Shown: positions 1-6,437, numbered from the stretch's first letter. The stretch is DNA of 13,776 nt from Planctomycetota bacterium (GCA_021784975.1 JAJYGU010000201.1:1-13776); one strand, 5' to 3'. The notes: generated from the letters alone by a model not told the origin. Program-made: numbers and translations.

Positions 1-40
1 CTTCACTCTGCCCCATCGCGCCACTGCCCGCACCCTCCGT

Positions 41-61
41 CCCTCTCCCACAGGGAGAGGG
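41..61. repeat. 9-bp perfect palindrome, CCCTCTCCC/GGGAGAGGG
   Basis: CCCTCTCCC (41-49) and GGGAGAGGG (53-61) are exact reverse complements around a 3-nt loop. Similar sequences occur between genes in many GC-rich bacteria. It could be a terminator for a gene left of the window, but it has no T-tract. Confidence 0.6.
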
Positions 62-142
62 AACCTCTTCTGGAAGCGCATCGGACCTGGAACGATCGGG
101 ATCAGGCATTCCCACCGTGCTCATGCCGGTATTCTAGCGGGG

Positions 143-163
143 CGGGGGGCGAGGGGCGAGGGG
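143..163. repeat. G-rich heptamer tandem repeat
   Basis: Three units of seven bases follow one another: CGGGGGG (143-149), CGAGGGG (150-156) and CGAGGGG (157-163). The G runs could form a quadruplex on the plus strand, which is inference. No function can be assigned. Confidence 0.5.
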
Positions 164-204
164 TGCCACCTGGGGCGTAGGGCGTGAAACGTGCGGCGTC
201 TAGC

Positions 205-223
205 GGCCGACGGCACGTCGGCC
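205..223. repeat. 8-bp palindrome GGCCGACG/CGTCGGCC
   Basis: GGCCGACG (205-212) and CGTCGGCC (216-223) pair perfectly across a 3-base loop. No T-tract follows. It may be a dispersed palindrome; no function is evident. Confidence 0.5.
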
Positions 224-412
224 TCGCAGGACGGTCGGCGTAGTGCAGGAGAGAAGATTGAGACGGGAGACATGGGCAGTGCGGGGGCCGGGCACCAATC
301 GTCGCCTTCATTGGCCCTTCATTAGCCACAAGGCATAGAATACGAGGGAAACAGAAAAAGGCACGGAGAACGGCGTGAAGTCCGGTAAGACATGCCGACA
401 TCGGAATACTCC

Positions 413-1153
413 ATGAACACCCCAATGAAGACGCTGGTGATCGACGTGGGTGGGACGCACATCAAGCTCCTGGCCACCGGCCAGAAAGAGGCCCTTAAGA
501 TCGTGTCCGGGCCTGTCATGACTGCCGAGGAGATGGTACGGGACGTACTTACGGCCACGTCCCACTGGGATTACCAGGTCGTGTCGATGGGCTACCCGGG
601 CCCCGTGGTTGACGGACGGCCGCTCAGCGAGCCGCACAATCTGGGCGCGGGCTGGATCGAGCTGGACTACCAGGGACGGTTTGGACGGCCCGTGAGGCTA
701 ATCAATGACGCTGCCATGCAAGCGCTGGGCAGCTATCAGGGCGGGCGAATGCTGTTTCTCGGCCTAGGAACGGGTCTGGGTTCGGCTATGGTCATCGGCA
801 AGACGGTGGTGCCGTTGGAACTGGCCCATCTGCCTTACCGCAAAGGCCGAACGTTCGAGGATTACGTGGGGCTCCGCGGGCTCGATCGCTTCGGCAAGAA
901 GAAATGGCATCGGGCGGTGGCCGACGTGGTTCGGCGGCTGAAGGCGGCGGTGGTGGCCGACTACGTCGTGCTCGGCGGAGGCAACGCCAAACGACTTCGT
1001 TCTCTTCCTCCCGATGCCCGGCTCGGCGACAACCGCAACGCGTTTCTAGGCGGCTTCCGCCTGTGGGAAGAGGATGTTTCCATTGCCTCGCCGTCGCACC
1101 CATCGTACGGTCCGTCGCCCTCGCTGCCCAGCGAAGCCTGGGGCAACCGCTAA
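413..1153 (+). CDS. ROK-family sugar kinase, polyphosphate glucokinase-like
   Basis: A cytoplasmic kinase predicted to phosphorylate glucose using ATP or polyphosphate. Numbered from ATG 413 (246 aa): the phosphate-1 loop DVGGTH is at 11-16, catalytic Asp99 lies in the LINDAAMQ motif, the phosphate-2 loop GLGTGLGSA is at 117-125, and GGGNAKRL near 188 fits the adenosine site. The stretch LELAHLPYRKGRTFEDYVG (135-153) resembles PpgK-type ROK proteins, which lack the zinc-binding cysteines of ROK repressors. The usual E-x-G-H is ELAH here. The recognisable family sequence ends near FLGGFRLW (211-218). The last 25 or so residues are Ser/Pro-rich and look like an added tail. Start choice is open: ATG 392 and ATG 425 are in frame; 413 has a weak GGAA six bases upstream, while conserved sequence begins at 425 (MKTLVIDVGG). 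Polyphosphate use cannot be read from sequence; a ROK protein with another sugar substrate is the main alternative. Confidence 0.85.
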   Translation: MNTPMKTLVIDVGGTHIKLLATGQKEALKIVSGPVMTAEEMVRDVLTATSHWDYQVVSMGYPGPVVDGRPLSEPHNLGAGWIELDYQGRFGRPVRLINDAAMQALGSYQGGRMLFLGLGTGLGSAMVIGKTVVPLELAHLPYRKGRTFEDYVGLRGLDRFGKKKWHRAVADVVRRLKAAVVADYVVLGGGNAKRLRSLPPDARLGDNRNAFLGGFRLWEEDVSIASPSHPSYGPSPSLPSEAWGNR

Positions 1154-1420
1154 CAAGACATCTACGCAAACAACGGCTGTTCGTGGGCGGGACCGCTAGC
1201 CCCCCAGAAATGGGCGCTGGTGATTTCGCCGGGGACGAAGTAATGGATTTGCTTTGGGCGAAGGGGTGATTTCCTTGTGCACGCATCGGGATAACGAGAC
1301 TGTTCAACTTGGTCGCCGCCAATAAAATCATTTGTCGCCGAATATCTACGAGAAGATACAAACGGAGCCTCATAACGGCGCTAGGGGTGTAAAGATTAAA
1401 CCAGAAAGAGGAATCGGGAC
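1154..1420. other. Gap between the ROK kinase and the hypothetical gene
   Basis: This 267-bp stretch has no convincing gene. It becomes AT-richer from about 1315, as expected upstream of a gene. TTGTCG (1332-1337) and GATACA (1355-1360), 17 bases apart, are a weak promoter candidate for the 1421 gene. The strong AAAGAGGAA Shine-Dalgarno (1405-1413) belongs to that gene. Confidence 0.35.
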
Positions 1421-2740
1421 ATGAAACGCCTGAAGAAGACCTTGCGATGGATCGAGCTTGCGCTGGTGGCGGGGGTGGCGATGGTCCTAATGGTGAACGC
1501 GTGGTTGGTGTGGACGAGCACCGCTCGGTTGGATTACCAGTTGGCGACCATTCGTCGGGCGGGCGATCCCACCACCTTGGCCGACTTGGAGCCCAGCCCG
1601 ATTCCCGCGGCCCAGAACGCGGCTACCTACCTCCGCCAAGCCAATGCCGAGATCTCGGCAATTTACAAGGCGATGGGGAAAGTGCCCGGGGCGCTCCCGC
1701 CGTCGGACAGTGTGTGTGGTTCAAACGCCGCAGCCGCCGCTGGGGCAGTTACTCGCATTCTGCAAGCCCATGCCAAGGTGGTTCCGCTGTTGACCCAGGC
1801 GGCCGCCTGTCGCGACAATAACTTGGAATTGGACTACACCCTTCCGCCGGGCGAATCCATCGCCCAGTCGATAAAGGTGGCGGAGCGCTACGGGGCCTAC
1901 GTGGGGGTGCTGCTGTACGGCCGCGCAATGCCGCTGCTGGCAGAGGGCCGGCGCGACGAAGCGGTGCGGACGATGGTGCAAGCCCTTCAGTTGGCTCGCC
2001 AGGCCGACCACAATCCGCTGTTGATCGGCTACCTGGCCATGCTTCGAGTCCGCGGCTGGGCGACGGATTGTATCGACGTGGCGTTGCAGACCGGCCCGGT
2101 TTCCAAGCCGGTTCGCCGCGCCCTGGAAGCCGAACTGGCCATCCAGGATCGAATGCAGGCGTACGTCTGGGTGCTTCGCAGCCAACGAGCGGCCTTCCTT
2201 GACGAGTTCAAGACCATTCCCCATCGCCAGGATTGGTTCATCAGCCGGGTGATGTGGAACCGGCAGGAGTCGGCCTGTCTGGAGACGCTGGCCTTCGATC
2301 TGGCCATCGCCCAGGACCCCCGGCCGTACCGCGACACGGCGCAGTTGATCGCCGAGCGGCCGAAAACGGCGTGGGGCGTGGGCGGCGGAATGCTTCCGTC
2401 GATCAGGGTTTCGCAACGGCTGGTGGCCCTGCTACGCGCCAAGGTGCGCGTCTTGCGGGTGCTCAATGCGATCCAAGAACATCCGCCGGCCGCCGGCCAG
2501 CCGCCGCAGTTGAGCGAGTTGGGCTTGCCGGCCGAGGCCTACACCGATCCGTTTACCGGCGAGCCGCTGCACGTCAAGAGGATCATGGGAGGCTGGTTGA
2601 TCTATTCGGTGGGCGAAAACTACCGAGACGACGGCGGATCTTCGAAGGCCCCTCGCGACGACGTTCACGCGGGAGAGTTGCCTCCCGCCGCCGGCGGCGT
2701 GGAGACGACACGCCGGCAGTCGCTGGCGAAGCCCGGATGA
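1421..2740 (+). CDS. Membrane-anchored hypothetical protein, 439 aa
   Basis: I do not recognise a named family. The start is well supported: AAAGAGGAA (1405-1413) lies 7 bases before ATG 1421. The N-terminus is basic (MKRLKK) and followed by one hydrophobic helix (about residues 10-30), so the protein is probably inserted by a signal anchor with its bulk outside the cytoplasm. The body is Ala/Leu/Arg-rich and looks helical. A segment just after the membrane helix, IPAAQNAATYLRQANAEI, resembles openings seen in planctomycete hypothetical proteins. The C-terminus has DPFTGEPL near residue 386 and then GGWLIYSVGENYRDDGG, a pattern also common in exported planctomycete proteins and reminiscent of pilin-like tails. 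No catalytic motif was found. It ends 28 bp from the convergent comB gene. It is a real gene on RBS, frame and composition; its function is unknown. Confidence 0.8.
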   Translation: MKRLKKTLRWIELALVAGVAMVLMVNAWLVWTSTARLDYQLATIRRAGDPTTLADLEPSPIPAAQNAATYLRQANAEISAIYKAMGKVPGALPPSDSVCGSNAAAAAGAVTRILQAHAKVVPLLTQAAACRDNNLELDYTLPPGESIAQSIKVAERYGAYVGVLLYGRAMPLLAEGRRDEAVRTMVQALQLARQADHNPLLIGYLAMLRVRGWATDCIDVALQTGPVSKPVRRALEAELAIQDRMQAYVWVLRSQRAAFLDEFKTIPHRQDWFISRVMWNRQESACLETLAFDLAIAQDPRPYRDTAQLIAERPKTAWGVGGGMLPSIRVSQRLVALLRAKVRVLRVLNAIQEHPPAAGQPPQLSELGLPAEAYTDPFTGEPLHVKRIMGGWLIYSVGENYRDDGGSSKAPRDDVHAGELPPAAGGVETTRRQSLAKPG

Positions 2741-2768
2741 GCAGGATTGGTCCCGCACATCCTAGGTC

Positions 2769-3536
2769 CTACGCCAACCGGATGCAGTGGCTGGCCGGAT
2801 CGAAGCGAGGCACGCAGGCGAAGCGGTCGATTTGAGCGGCGGCTTGAATGTCGCGGTCCAGACCCAGCCGCAGCAGATTTCGTGCCCCGCGGCTTGCGCG
2901 GAGCCACTCGATCAACATCTGCGACTCCGGCTGGACCGCCGATCCCGGTGTGGACGCGAGACTCTGACGCCAGAAGTTCTGCGCGGTGGCGGCCTGGCCG
3001 TTTTTCCGCCAGGAACTTCGCGCCTGCCGCTGCAGGCGTTCCACCAACAGGCCGGCCAGCAGTACGTCGTCCTCGCTCATCCGACCGCCGGTGCCGGCGC
3101 AAAGGATGTGAATCCGCCGGCAGTCGAGCAATCGCTGTACCATGGCGGAGACATTGACGAAGCCGGCGATCAGGACTTCCCGGGCTGAGCGAACCCGCAG
3201 AATCGCCCGCGTGCCGTTGGTGGTGGTGAAGACCACGGTCTTGCCGGCCACGCGTTGCGGGGTGTATTCCTCCGGCGAGTTTCCCAGGTCAAATCCCTCG
3301 ATGCGGGCCCCACCACGCTCGCCGCCCAGGACTCGCTGGTCGGGGGCGAACGACTTGGCCGCAACCAGGGCGTCGGCCACTTCCCGGCAAGGAATCACTT
3401 CGTGAGCGCCGGCCGCCAAAGCACAGATCATGGTGGTCGACGCCCGCAACACGTCGATCACCACGGCGGTGTCGCCCGCCACTTTCTCCGGCATCACCAC
3501 GTCGGGCAACGAATAGACGTTCAAGATGGGCTGCAT
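2769..3536 (-). CDS. comB: 2-phosphosulfolactate phosphatase (ComB)
   Basis: In methanogens this enzyme removes phosphate from 2-phosphosulfolactate to give sulfolactate in coenzyme M synthesis (EC 3.1.3.71). The 255-residue length is near the family norm. Motifs in order: VVIDVLRASTT (25-35), GGERGGARIEGFDLGNSP (71-88), TTTNGTRA (104-111), ILCAGTGG (144-151) and EDDVLLAG (155-162), all typical of ComB. The C-terminal half is more variable. ATG 3536 is chosen because the family starts just before the VVIDVLR strand; no strong Shine-Dalgarno is visible. It is divergent from ubiE and convergent with the hypothetical gene on its left. ComB homologues occur in many bacteria without known coenzyme M synthesis. 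No other coenzyme M gene is in the window, so the real substrate here is uncertain. Confidence 0.9.
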   Translation of the reverse strand: MQPILNVYSLPDVVMPEKVAGDTAVVIDVLRASTTMICALAAGAHEVIPCREVADALVAAKSFAPDQRVLGGERGGARIEGFDLGNSPEEYTPQRVAGKTVVFTTTNGTRAILRVRSAREVLIAGFVNVSAMVQRLLDCRRIHILCAGTGGRMSEDDVLLAGLLVERLQRQARSSWRKNGQAATAQNFWRQSLASTPGSAVQPESQMLIEWLRASRGARNLLRLGLDRDIQAAAQIDRFACVPRFDPASHCIRLA

Positions 3537-3586
3537 GCGACGACAGATATCCAGCGCGGTCCGTTGCCCCGTATATCAAGAACCCA

Positions 3587-3614
3587 ATTCTAGCCGCCTG
3601 CGCGACATGGGCAA
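3587..3614 (-). promoter_or_regulatory. Candidate comB promoter
   Basis: On the minus strand TTGCCC (3614-3609) and TAGAAT (3592-3587) are 16 bases apart. They match the sigma-70 consensus at 4/6 and 5/6. This would give a leader of about 45 nt before ATG 3536. It is a pattern match only. Confidence 0.35.
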
Positions 3615-3662
3615 TGCGTCCTTGGCAATTCGTGGCGTCTTTCTCCCTTCAGGTGGCGGCTC

Positions 3663-3668
3663 TACAAT
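3663..3668 (+). promoter_or_regulatory. Candidate -10 box of the ubiE transcription unit
   Basis: TACAAT (3663-3668) is a 5/6 match to the -10 consensus, 78 bases upstream of the ubiE start. The sequence 17 bases further upstream (TTTCTC) is a poor -35. The element is plausible because this is the only intergenic region ahead of the rightward gene run. Confidence 0.3.
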
Positions 3669-3746
3669 GAGGATTTCCCTTTCGGCCCCCGTCATGTGGG
3701 GCATGTTGATAGACGTTAGTCAAGGCGTGGTTCGGAAGGTGGACTG

Positions 3747-4472
3747 ATGGATCTCGACAAATCCCCCGCACGGGTCCGGGAGATGTTCAGCCAAATCGCC
3801 GCCCGCTACGACCTGCTGAACCGGGTGCTATCGTTCGGCATCGATCAGGGTTGGCGGCGACGGACGGTGAAGCTGGTGCCGCCCGAAGGCGACGGGCCGA
3901 TTCTCGACGTTTGCACGGGCACGGGCGACCTGGCGCTGGCCTATTGGCGGGCAAGTCGCGGGAAGAGGCCCGTCGTCGGCACCGATTTTTGCCAACCCAT
4001 GTTGGAAATTGCCCGCCGCAAATGTTGCCGCACGGGTGCAATGGGCCAAGTCACCCTGCTGGAGGCGGACACCACCCAATTGCCCTTCGCCGACGACACC
4101 TTTCAGATCGTCGGCGTGGCCTTCGGGCTTCGCAACCTCAGTGACCCGGATGCCGGCCTGCGAGAAATGACGCGGGTTTGCCGGCCGGCCGGCCGGGTTG
4201 CCGTGCTAGAGTTTACCATGCCCACCGCTTGGCCGTTGGGGAAACTCTACGGCTGGTACTTTCATCGCCTCTTGCCGCAGATCGGCCAGAGACTGGCTCG
4301 AAACACGCGGGCGGCTTACAATTACCTCCCGGAAAGCGTGGGCCGGTTTCCTCAGGCCGGGGCGCTGGCGGAGCGGATGCAAGCCGCCGGATTGAGCGAG
4401 GTTTGGTGGCGGCCTTTGACCTTCGGCATTGCCACCCTTTATGTGGGGCGGAAAGTGCGAGGTGGTTTATGA
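3747..4472 (+). CDS. ubiE: Demethylmenaquinone/ubiquinone C-methyltransferase
   Basis: This SAM-dependent enzyme methylates the prenylated quinone ring late in quinone synthesis (also called menG when it acts on demethylmenaquinone). The 241 residues show the UbiE signature throughout: N-terminal MFSQIAARYDLLNRVLSFG (13-31), SAM motif I DVCTGTGDLAL (54-64), acidic Asp80 after motif II, LPFADDTFQ (112-120), VAFGLRNLSD (124-133), LEFTMP (154-159) and YLPESVGRFP (193-202). GGAAGG (3734-3739) lies 7 bases before ATG 3747, supporting the start. The stop overlaps the ubiX start (ATGA, 4469-4472), so the two are probably translationally coupled. If the host is a planctomycete, the quinone should be menaquinone and menG the better name; this is inference from lineage. 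Confidence 0.93.
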   Translation: MDLDKSPARVREMFSQIAARYDLLNRVLSFGIDQGWRRRTVKLVPPEGDGPILDVCTGTGDLALAYWRASRGKRPVVGTDFCQPMLEIARRKCCRTGAMGQVTLLEADTTQLPFADDTFQIVGVAFGLRNLSDPDAGLREMTRVCRPAGRVAVLEFTMPTAWPLGKLYGWYFHRLLPQIGQRLARNTRAAYNYLPESVGRFPQAGALAERMQAAGLSEVWWRPLTFGIATLYVGRKVRGGL

Positions 4473-5170
4473 AACGCAACTTCGTGGTGGCCGTCACCGG
4501 CGCCAGCGGGGTGACCTATGCCGTTCGGCTGCTGGAAGTCCTGCTGGCCGCCGGCTGTGACATTCACCTGGTCATTAGCGCCGCCGCCCAGATCGTGCTT
4601 GAGCAAGAGCTCAATCTGACCGTCAATTTGGACGACTTCAATCCCGCCGCGCTGATGCTCGACAGCGGCGAAACGCTCCGCGACCCCAAGCTGCAATCGC
4701 TGCGGACCAAATCCGGGATCTCGGCGGACTCCAGCAATGTGCTGGGATTCGGAAGCGGGGAGCCGGGCAGCCTGCATTTCTACCACCATCGCGATTATCT
4801 GGCCGCCATTGCCAGCGGATCGTTCTTAACCGAGGGGATGGTGATTTGCCCCTGCTCCAGCGGCACCCTCAGCTCGATTGTCCACGGCACCAGCACCAAC
4901 CTGATCCACCGCGCGGCTGAAGTCCACTTGAAGGAGCGGCGGCGGTTGATCCTGGTCCCCCGCGAAACTCCGCTGTCGTTGACGCAAATCCAGAACATGA
5001 GACTGGCCGCCGAGGCCGGGGCGATCATCCTCCCCGCCGCGCCCGGCTTCTACCACGGGGTGAAGCTGATCGGCGACCTGGTCGACTTCGTCGTCTCGCG
5101 AATCTGCGACCAGTTGGGCATTCCCAACGGGCTGATCCGCCGCTGGGGAAGCCCAGAGAGCGAGGAATAA
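4469..5170 (+). CDS. ubiX: Flavin prenyltransferase UbiX
   Basis: UbiX joins a dimethylallyl group to FMN, making prenyl-FMN, the cofactor of UbiD-type decarboxylases. Start ATG 4469 overlaps the ubiE stop and has GCGAGGTGG just upstream; a longer open frame to the left lies inside ubiE and is rejected. Of 233 residues, the conserved parts are the FMN loop VTGASGVTYAVRLL (9-22), ASGSFLTEGMVICPCSSGTL (115-134), LKERRRLILVPRETPLS (154-170) and ILPAAPGFYH (187-196). The family is usually about 190-200 aa. The excess lies mainly in one block, about residues 54-108, which replaces a short loop before the IASGSF motif with polar and Gly-rich sequence containing DSSNVLGFGSGEPG. The coupled ubiE suggests a role in quinone synthesis, possibly supplying a UbiD-like decarboxylase of the futalosine route; no ubiD or mqn gene is in view. 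Confidence 0.93.
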   Translation: MKRNFVVAVTGASGVTYAVRLLEVLLAAGCDIHLVISAAAQIVLEQELNLTVNLDDFNPAALMLDSGETLRDPKLQSLRTKSGISADSSNVLGFGSGEPGSLHFYHHRDYLAAIASGSFLTEGMVICPCSSGTLSSIVHGTSTNLIHRAAEVHLKERRRLILVPRETPLSLTQIQNMRLAAEAGAIILPAAPGFYHGVKLIGDLVDFVVSRICDQLGIPNGLIRRWGSPESEE

Positions 5171-5175
5171 CGGAG

Positions 5176-5241
5176 TGAGGGATTTAGGGATTTGAGGACT
5201 TCGTTCCTCTGCCCCCTAAATCCCTCAGTCCCCAAATCCCT
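5176..5241. repeat. Inverted repeat between ubiX and hisC
   Basis: TGAGGGATTTAGGG (5176-5189) pairs perfectly with CCCTAAATCCCTCA (5214-5227), a 14-bp stem with a 24-base loop. A second overlapping pairing, 5187-5201 with 5227-5241, has 14 of 15 matches. Each arm itself repeats an AGGGATTT-like unit. There is no T-tract. It could weaken read-through from ubiX, or be a mobile intergenic repeat. Confidence 0.65.
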
Positions 5242-5247
5242 GTAACC

Positions 5248-5271
5248 CTGACCTCTGACCTCTGATCCCTG
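5248..5271 (+). repeat. CTGACCY heptad repeats abutting the hisC start
   Basis: Units of seven bases follow one another: CTGACCT (5248-5254), CTGACCT (5255-5261) and CTGATCC (5262-5268). A fourth begins CTG at 5269, and its G is the first base of the hisC GTG start codon. Related heptads in the opposite orientation lie after the phosphorylase gene (10592-10620). Confidence 0.6.
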
Positions 5272-6314
5272 TGTCCTACCTCCGCCCCAACATTGAAGCC
5301 ATGGCCGGCTACCTGCCCGGCGAACAGCCGCAGGACGGCCAGTTCATCAAGCTGAACACCAACGAGAACCCTTATCCGCCTTCGCCGGCGGTGGCCTGGG
5401 CCATTGCAGACACGGCGCGTGGTCTGCGCAAGTATCCGGACCCAATGGCCAACGCCTTTCGCCGCCAGGCCGCGGAATTGCTGGGGCTGGAGCCGGATTG
5501 GATCCTCTGCGGCAACGGCAGCGACGATCTCCTCACCATCGTCACCCGTGCCTTCGTAGGCGAAGGCCAATTGGCGCGGCTGCCCTACCCAAGCTACATC
5601 CTCTACAGGACGTTGGCCGGGCTGCAGGGCGCCCGCAGCGAAGAGGTGCGATTCAATCCCGACTGGTCGCTGCCCGAGGCGTTTGCCGCCGGGGACGCCG
5701 ATCTGCGGCTGGTGTTTTTGGCGAATCCGAACAGTCCATCGGGCACGGTGGTTCCCGCCGAGAAGGTGTTGGAGGTGGCCGAGCGGCTGCCGTGTCCCTT
5801 GCTGGTGGACGAAGCCTACGTCGACTTCGCGGAGAGCAATTGCGCCCACTTGGTGTCGCGGTGCGATAAGATTCTGGTGTCACGCTCGCTGAGCAAGTCG
5901 TACGCGCTGGCGGGCTTGCGTTTCGGCTACCTGGCGGCACAACCGCATCTGATCGAGCAGTTGATCAAAGTGAAGGACTCGTACAATTGTGACGCCCTGT
6001 CGATCGCCGCCGCCACCGCGGCCCTCGCCGATCAGGCCTGGCTGGCCGCCAACCGGGCGAAGATTCTCGCCACTCGCGGGCGGCTGGTGCGGGAAATGCG
6101 GAACTTGGGGTTTGTGACGGTCGAATCGCACGCCAATTTCACCTGGAACCTCCATCCCTACCGGCCGGCCAGACCGCTCTACGAGGCCCTCAAACGCAAG
6201 CGCATCTTGGTCCGATACATGGACTATCCGGGCTGGGGCGACGGGCTGCGGATCAGCGTCGGCACCGACGCCGAAATCGACGCCTGCCTGGAGGAATTGA
6301 AAGCTATAGTGTGA
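5271..6314 (+). CDS. hisC: Histidinol-phosphate aminotransferase
   Basis: A PLP enzyme that transaminates imidazole acetol-phosphate with glutamate to give histidinol phosphate in histidine synthesis; cytoplasmic. The 347 residues match the family length. Features: KLNTNENPYPPSP (27-39), GNGSDDLL (81-88), ANPNSPSG (151-158), the cofactor pair D180 and Y183 in VDEAYVDF, PLP-binding Lys209 in SRSLSKSYALAGLRFGY, and Arg217. The start is the GTG at 5271: an in-frame TGA at 5256-5258 excludes any upstream extension, and the next ATG (5301) would remove the conserved YLRPNI. No Shine-Dalgarno is visible, because the upstream bases are a C/T-rich heptad repeat. The aspartate or aromatic aminotransferase branch is less likely given the motifs and nearby hisB. 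Confidence 0.92.
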   Translation: MSYLRPNIEAMAGYLPGEQPQDGQFIKLNTNENPYPPSPAVAWAIADTARGLRKYPDPMANAFRRQAAELLGLEPDWILCGNGSDDLLTIVTRAFVGEGQLARLPYPSYILYRTLAGLQGARSEEVRFNPDWSLPEAFAAGDADLRLVFLANPNSPSGTVVPAEKVLEVAERLPCPLLVDEAYVDFAESNCAHLVSRCDKILVSRSLSKSYALAGLRFGYLAAQPHLIEQLIKVKDSYNCDALSIAAATAALADQAWLAANRAKILATRGRLVREMRNLGFVTVESHANFTWNLHPYRPARPLYEALKRKRILVRYMDYPGWGDGLRISVGTDAEIDACLEELKAIV

Positions 6315-6324
6315 CAGAGGTAGC

Positions 6325-6437
6325 CGTTCACAGGTCGGGAACAATCGCGTCATCCTGAGCGCAGCGAAGGATCTACGTTGCCTCTTCAGCAGGCCAGATT
6401 CTTCGCCACGCTCAGTATGGCAGTTGTTCCGTGAACG
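6325..6437. repeat. 113-bp nested imperfect palindrome (REP/MITE-like)
   Basis: Three nested arm pairs share one centre. CGTTCAC (6325-6331) pairs with GTGAACG (6431-6437), and GGAACAA (6338-6344) with TTGTTCC (6424-6430); both are perfect. A 25-base arm (6350-6374, containing CCTGAGCGCAGCGAAGG) pairs with 6396-6420 at 20 of 25 positions. The core resembles the TCATCCTGAGC...GAAGGATCT repeats I recall from many GC-rich environmental genomes. There is no coding potential, so any mobility would be non-autonomous. A possible GTG start for hisB at 6431 lies inside it and is rejected. Confidence 0.7.

Larger units (their letters stand above)
1..412. other. Gene-free left flank with palindromes and G-rich repeats
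   Basis: I see no supportable gene here. The open frames on the minus strand have arginine- and proline-rich translations without domain-like patterns. The stretch holds a short palindrome (41-61), a G-rich heptamer tandem (143-163) and a second palindrome (205-223). It probably contains the promoter of the ROK gene, but no clear -35/-10 pair stands out. The bases from about 320 to 412 are less G-rich and more A-rich, as expected for a leader. Confidence 0.5.

Noticed and set aside
904..1269. Plus-strand open frame overlapping the ROK gene end
   Set aside because: It is Gly/Arg-rich from out-of-frame reading of GC-rich codons and has no domain or RBS.
1154..1420. Possible tRNA or small RNA in the gap after the ROK gene
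   Set aside because: No cloverleaf with a T-loop GTTCRA and paired acceptor ends could be built, and there are no paired stems of useful length.
2233..2835. Plus-strand open frame overlapping the hypothetical gene and the comB end
   Set aside because: It is out of frame with the well-supported 1421 gene, has an Arg/Gly/Ala-rich translation and no RBS.
3526..3747. Small plus-strand open frame of 73 codons ending at the ubiE start (TGATG)
   Set aside because: The stop-start overlap made it look like a leader peptide. However, it begins inside comB on the opposite strand, crosses both candidate promoters and has no recognisable RBS or motif.
4178..4468. Upstream extension of ubiX to an ATG at 4178
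   Set aside because: It would lie in ubiE, out of frame, with an Arg/Pro-rich sequence. UbiX homology begins exactly at ATG 4469, which has an RBS.
5176..5271. CRISPR-like or riboswitch reading of the ubiX-hisC gap
   Set aside because: The repeat units are 7-14 bases without spacers of uniform length, and no cas genes are present. I could not match the stems to a known riboswitch or T-box layout.
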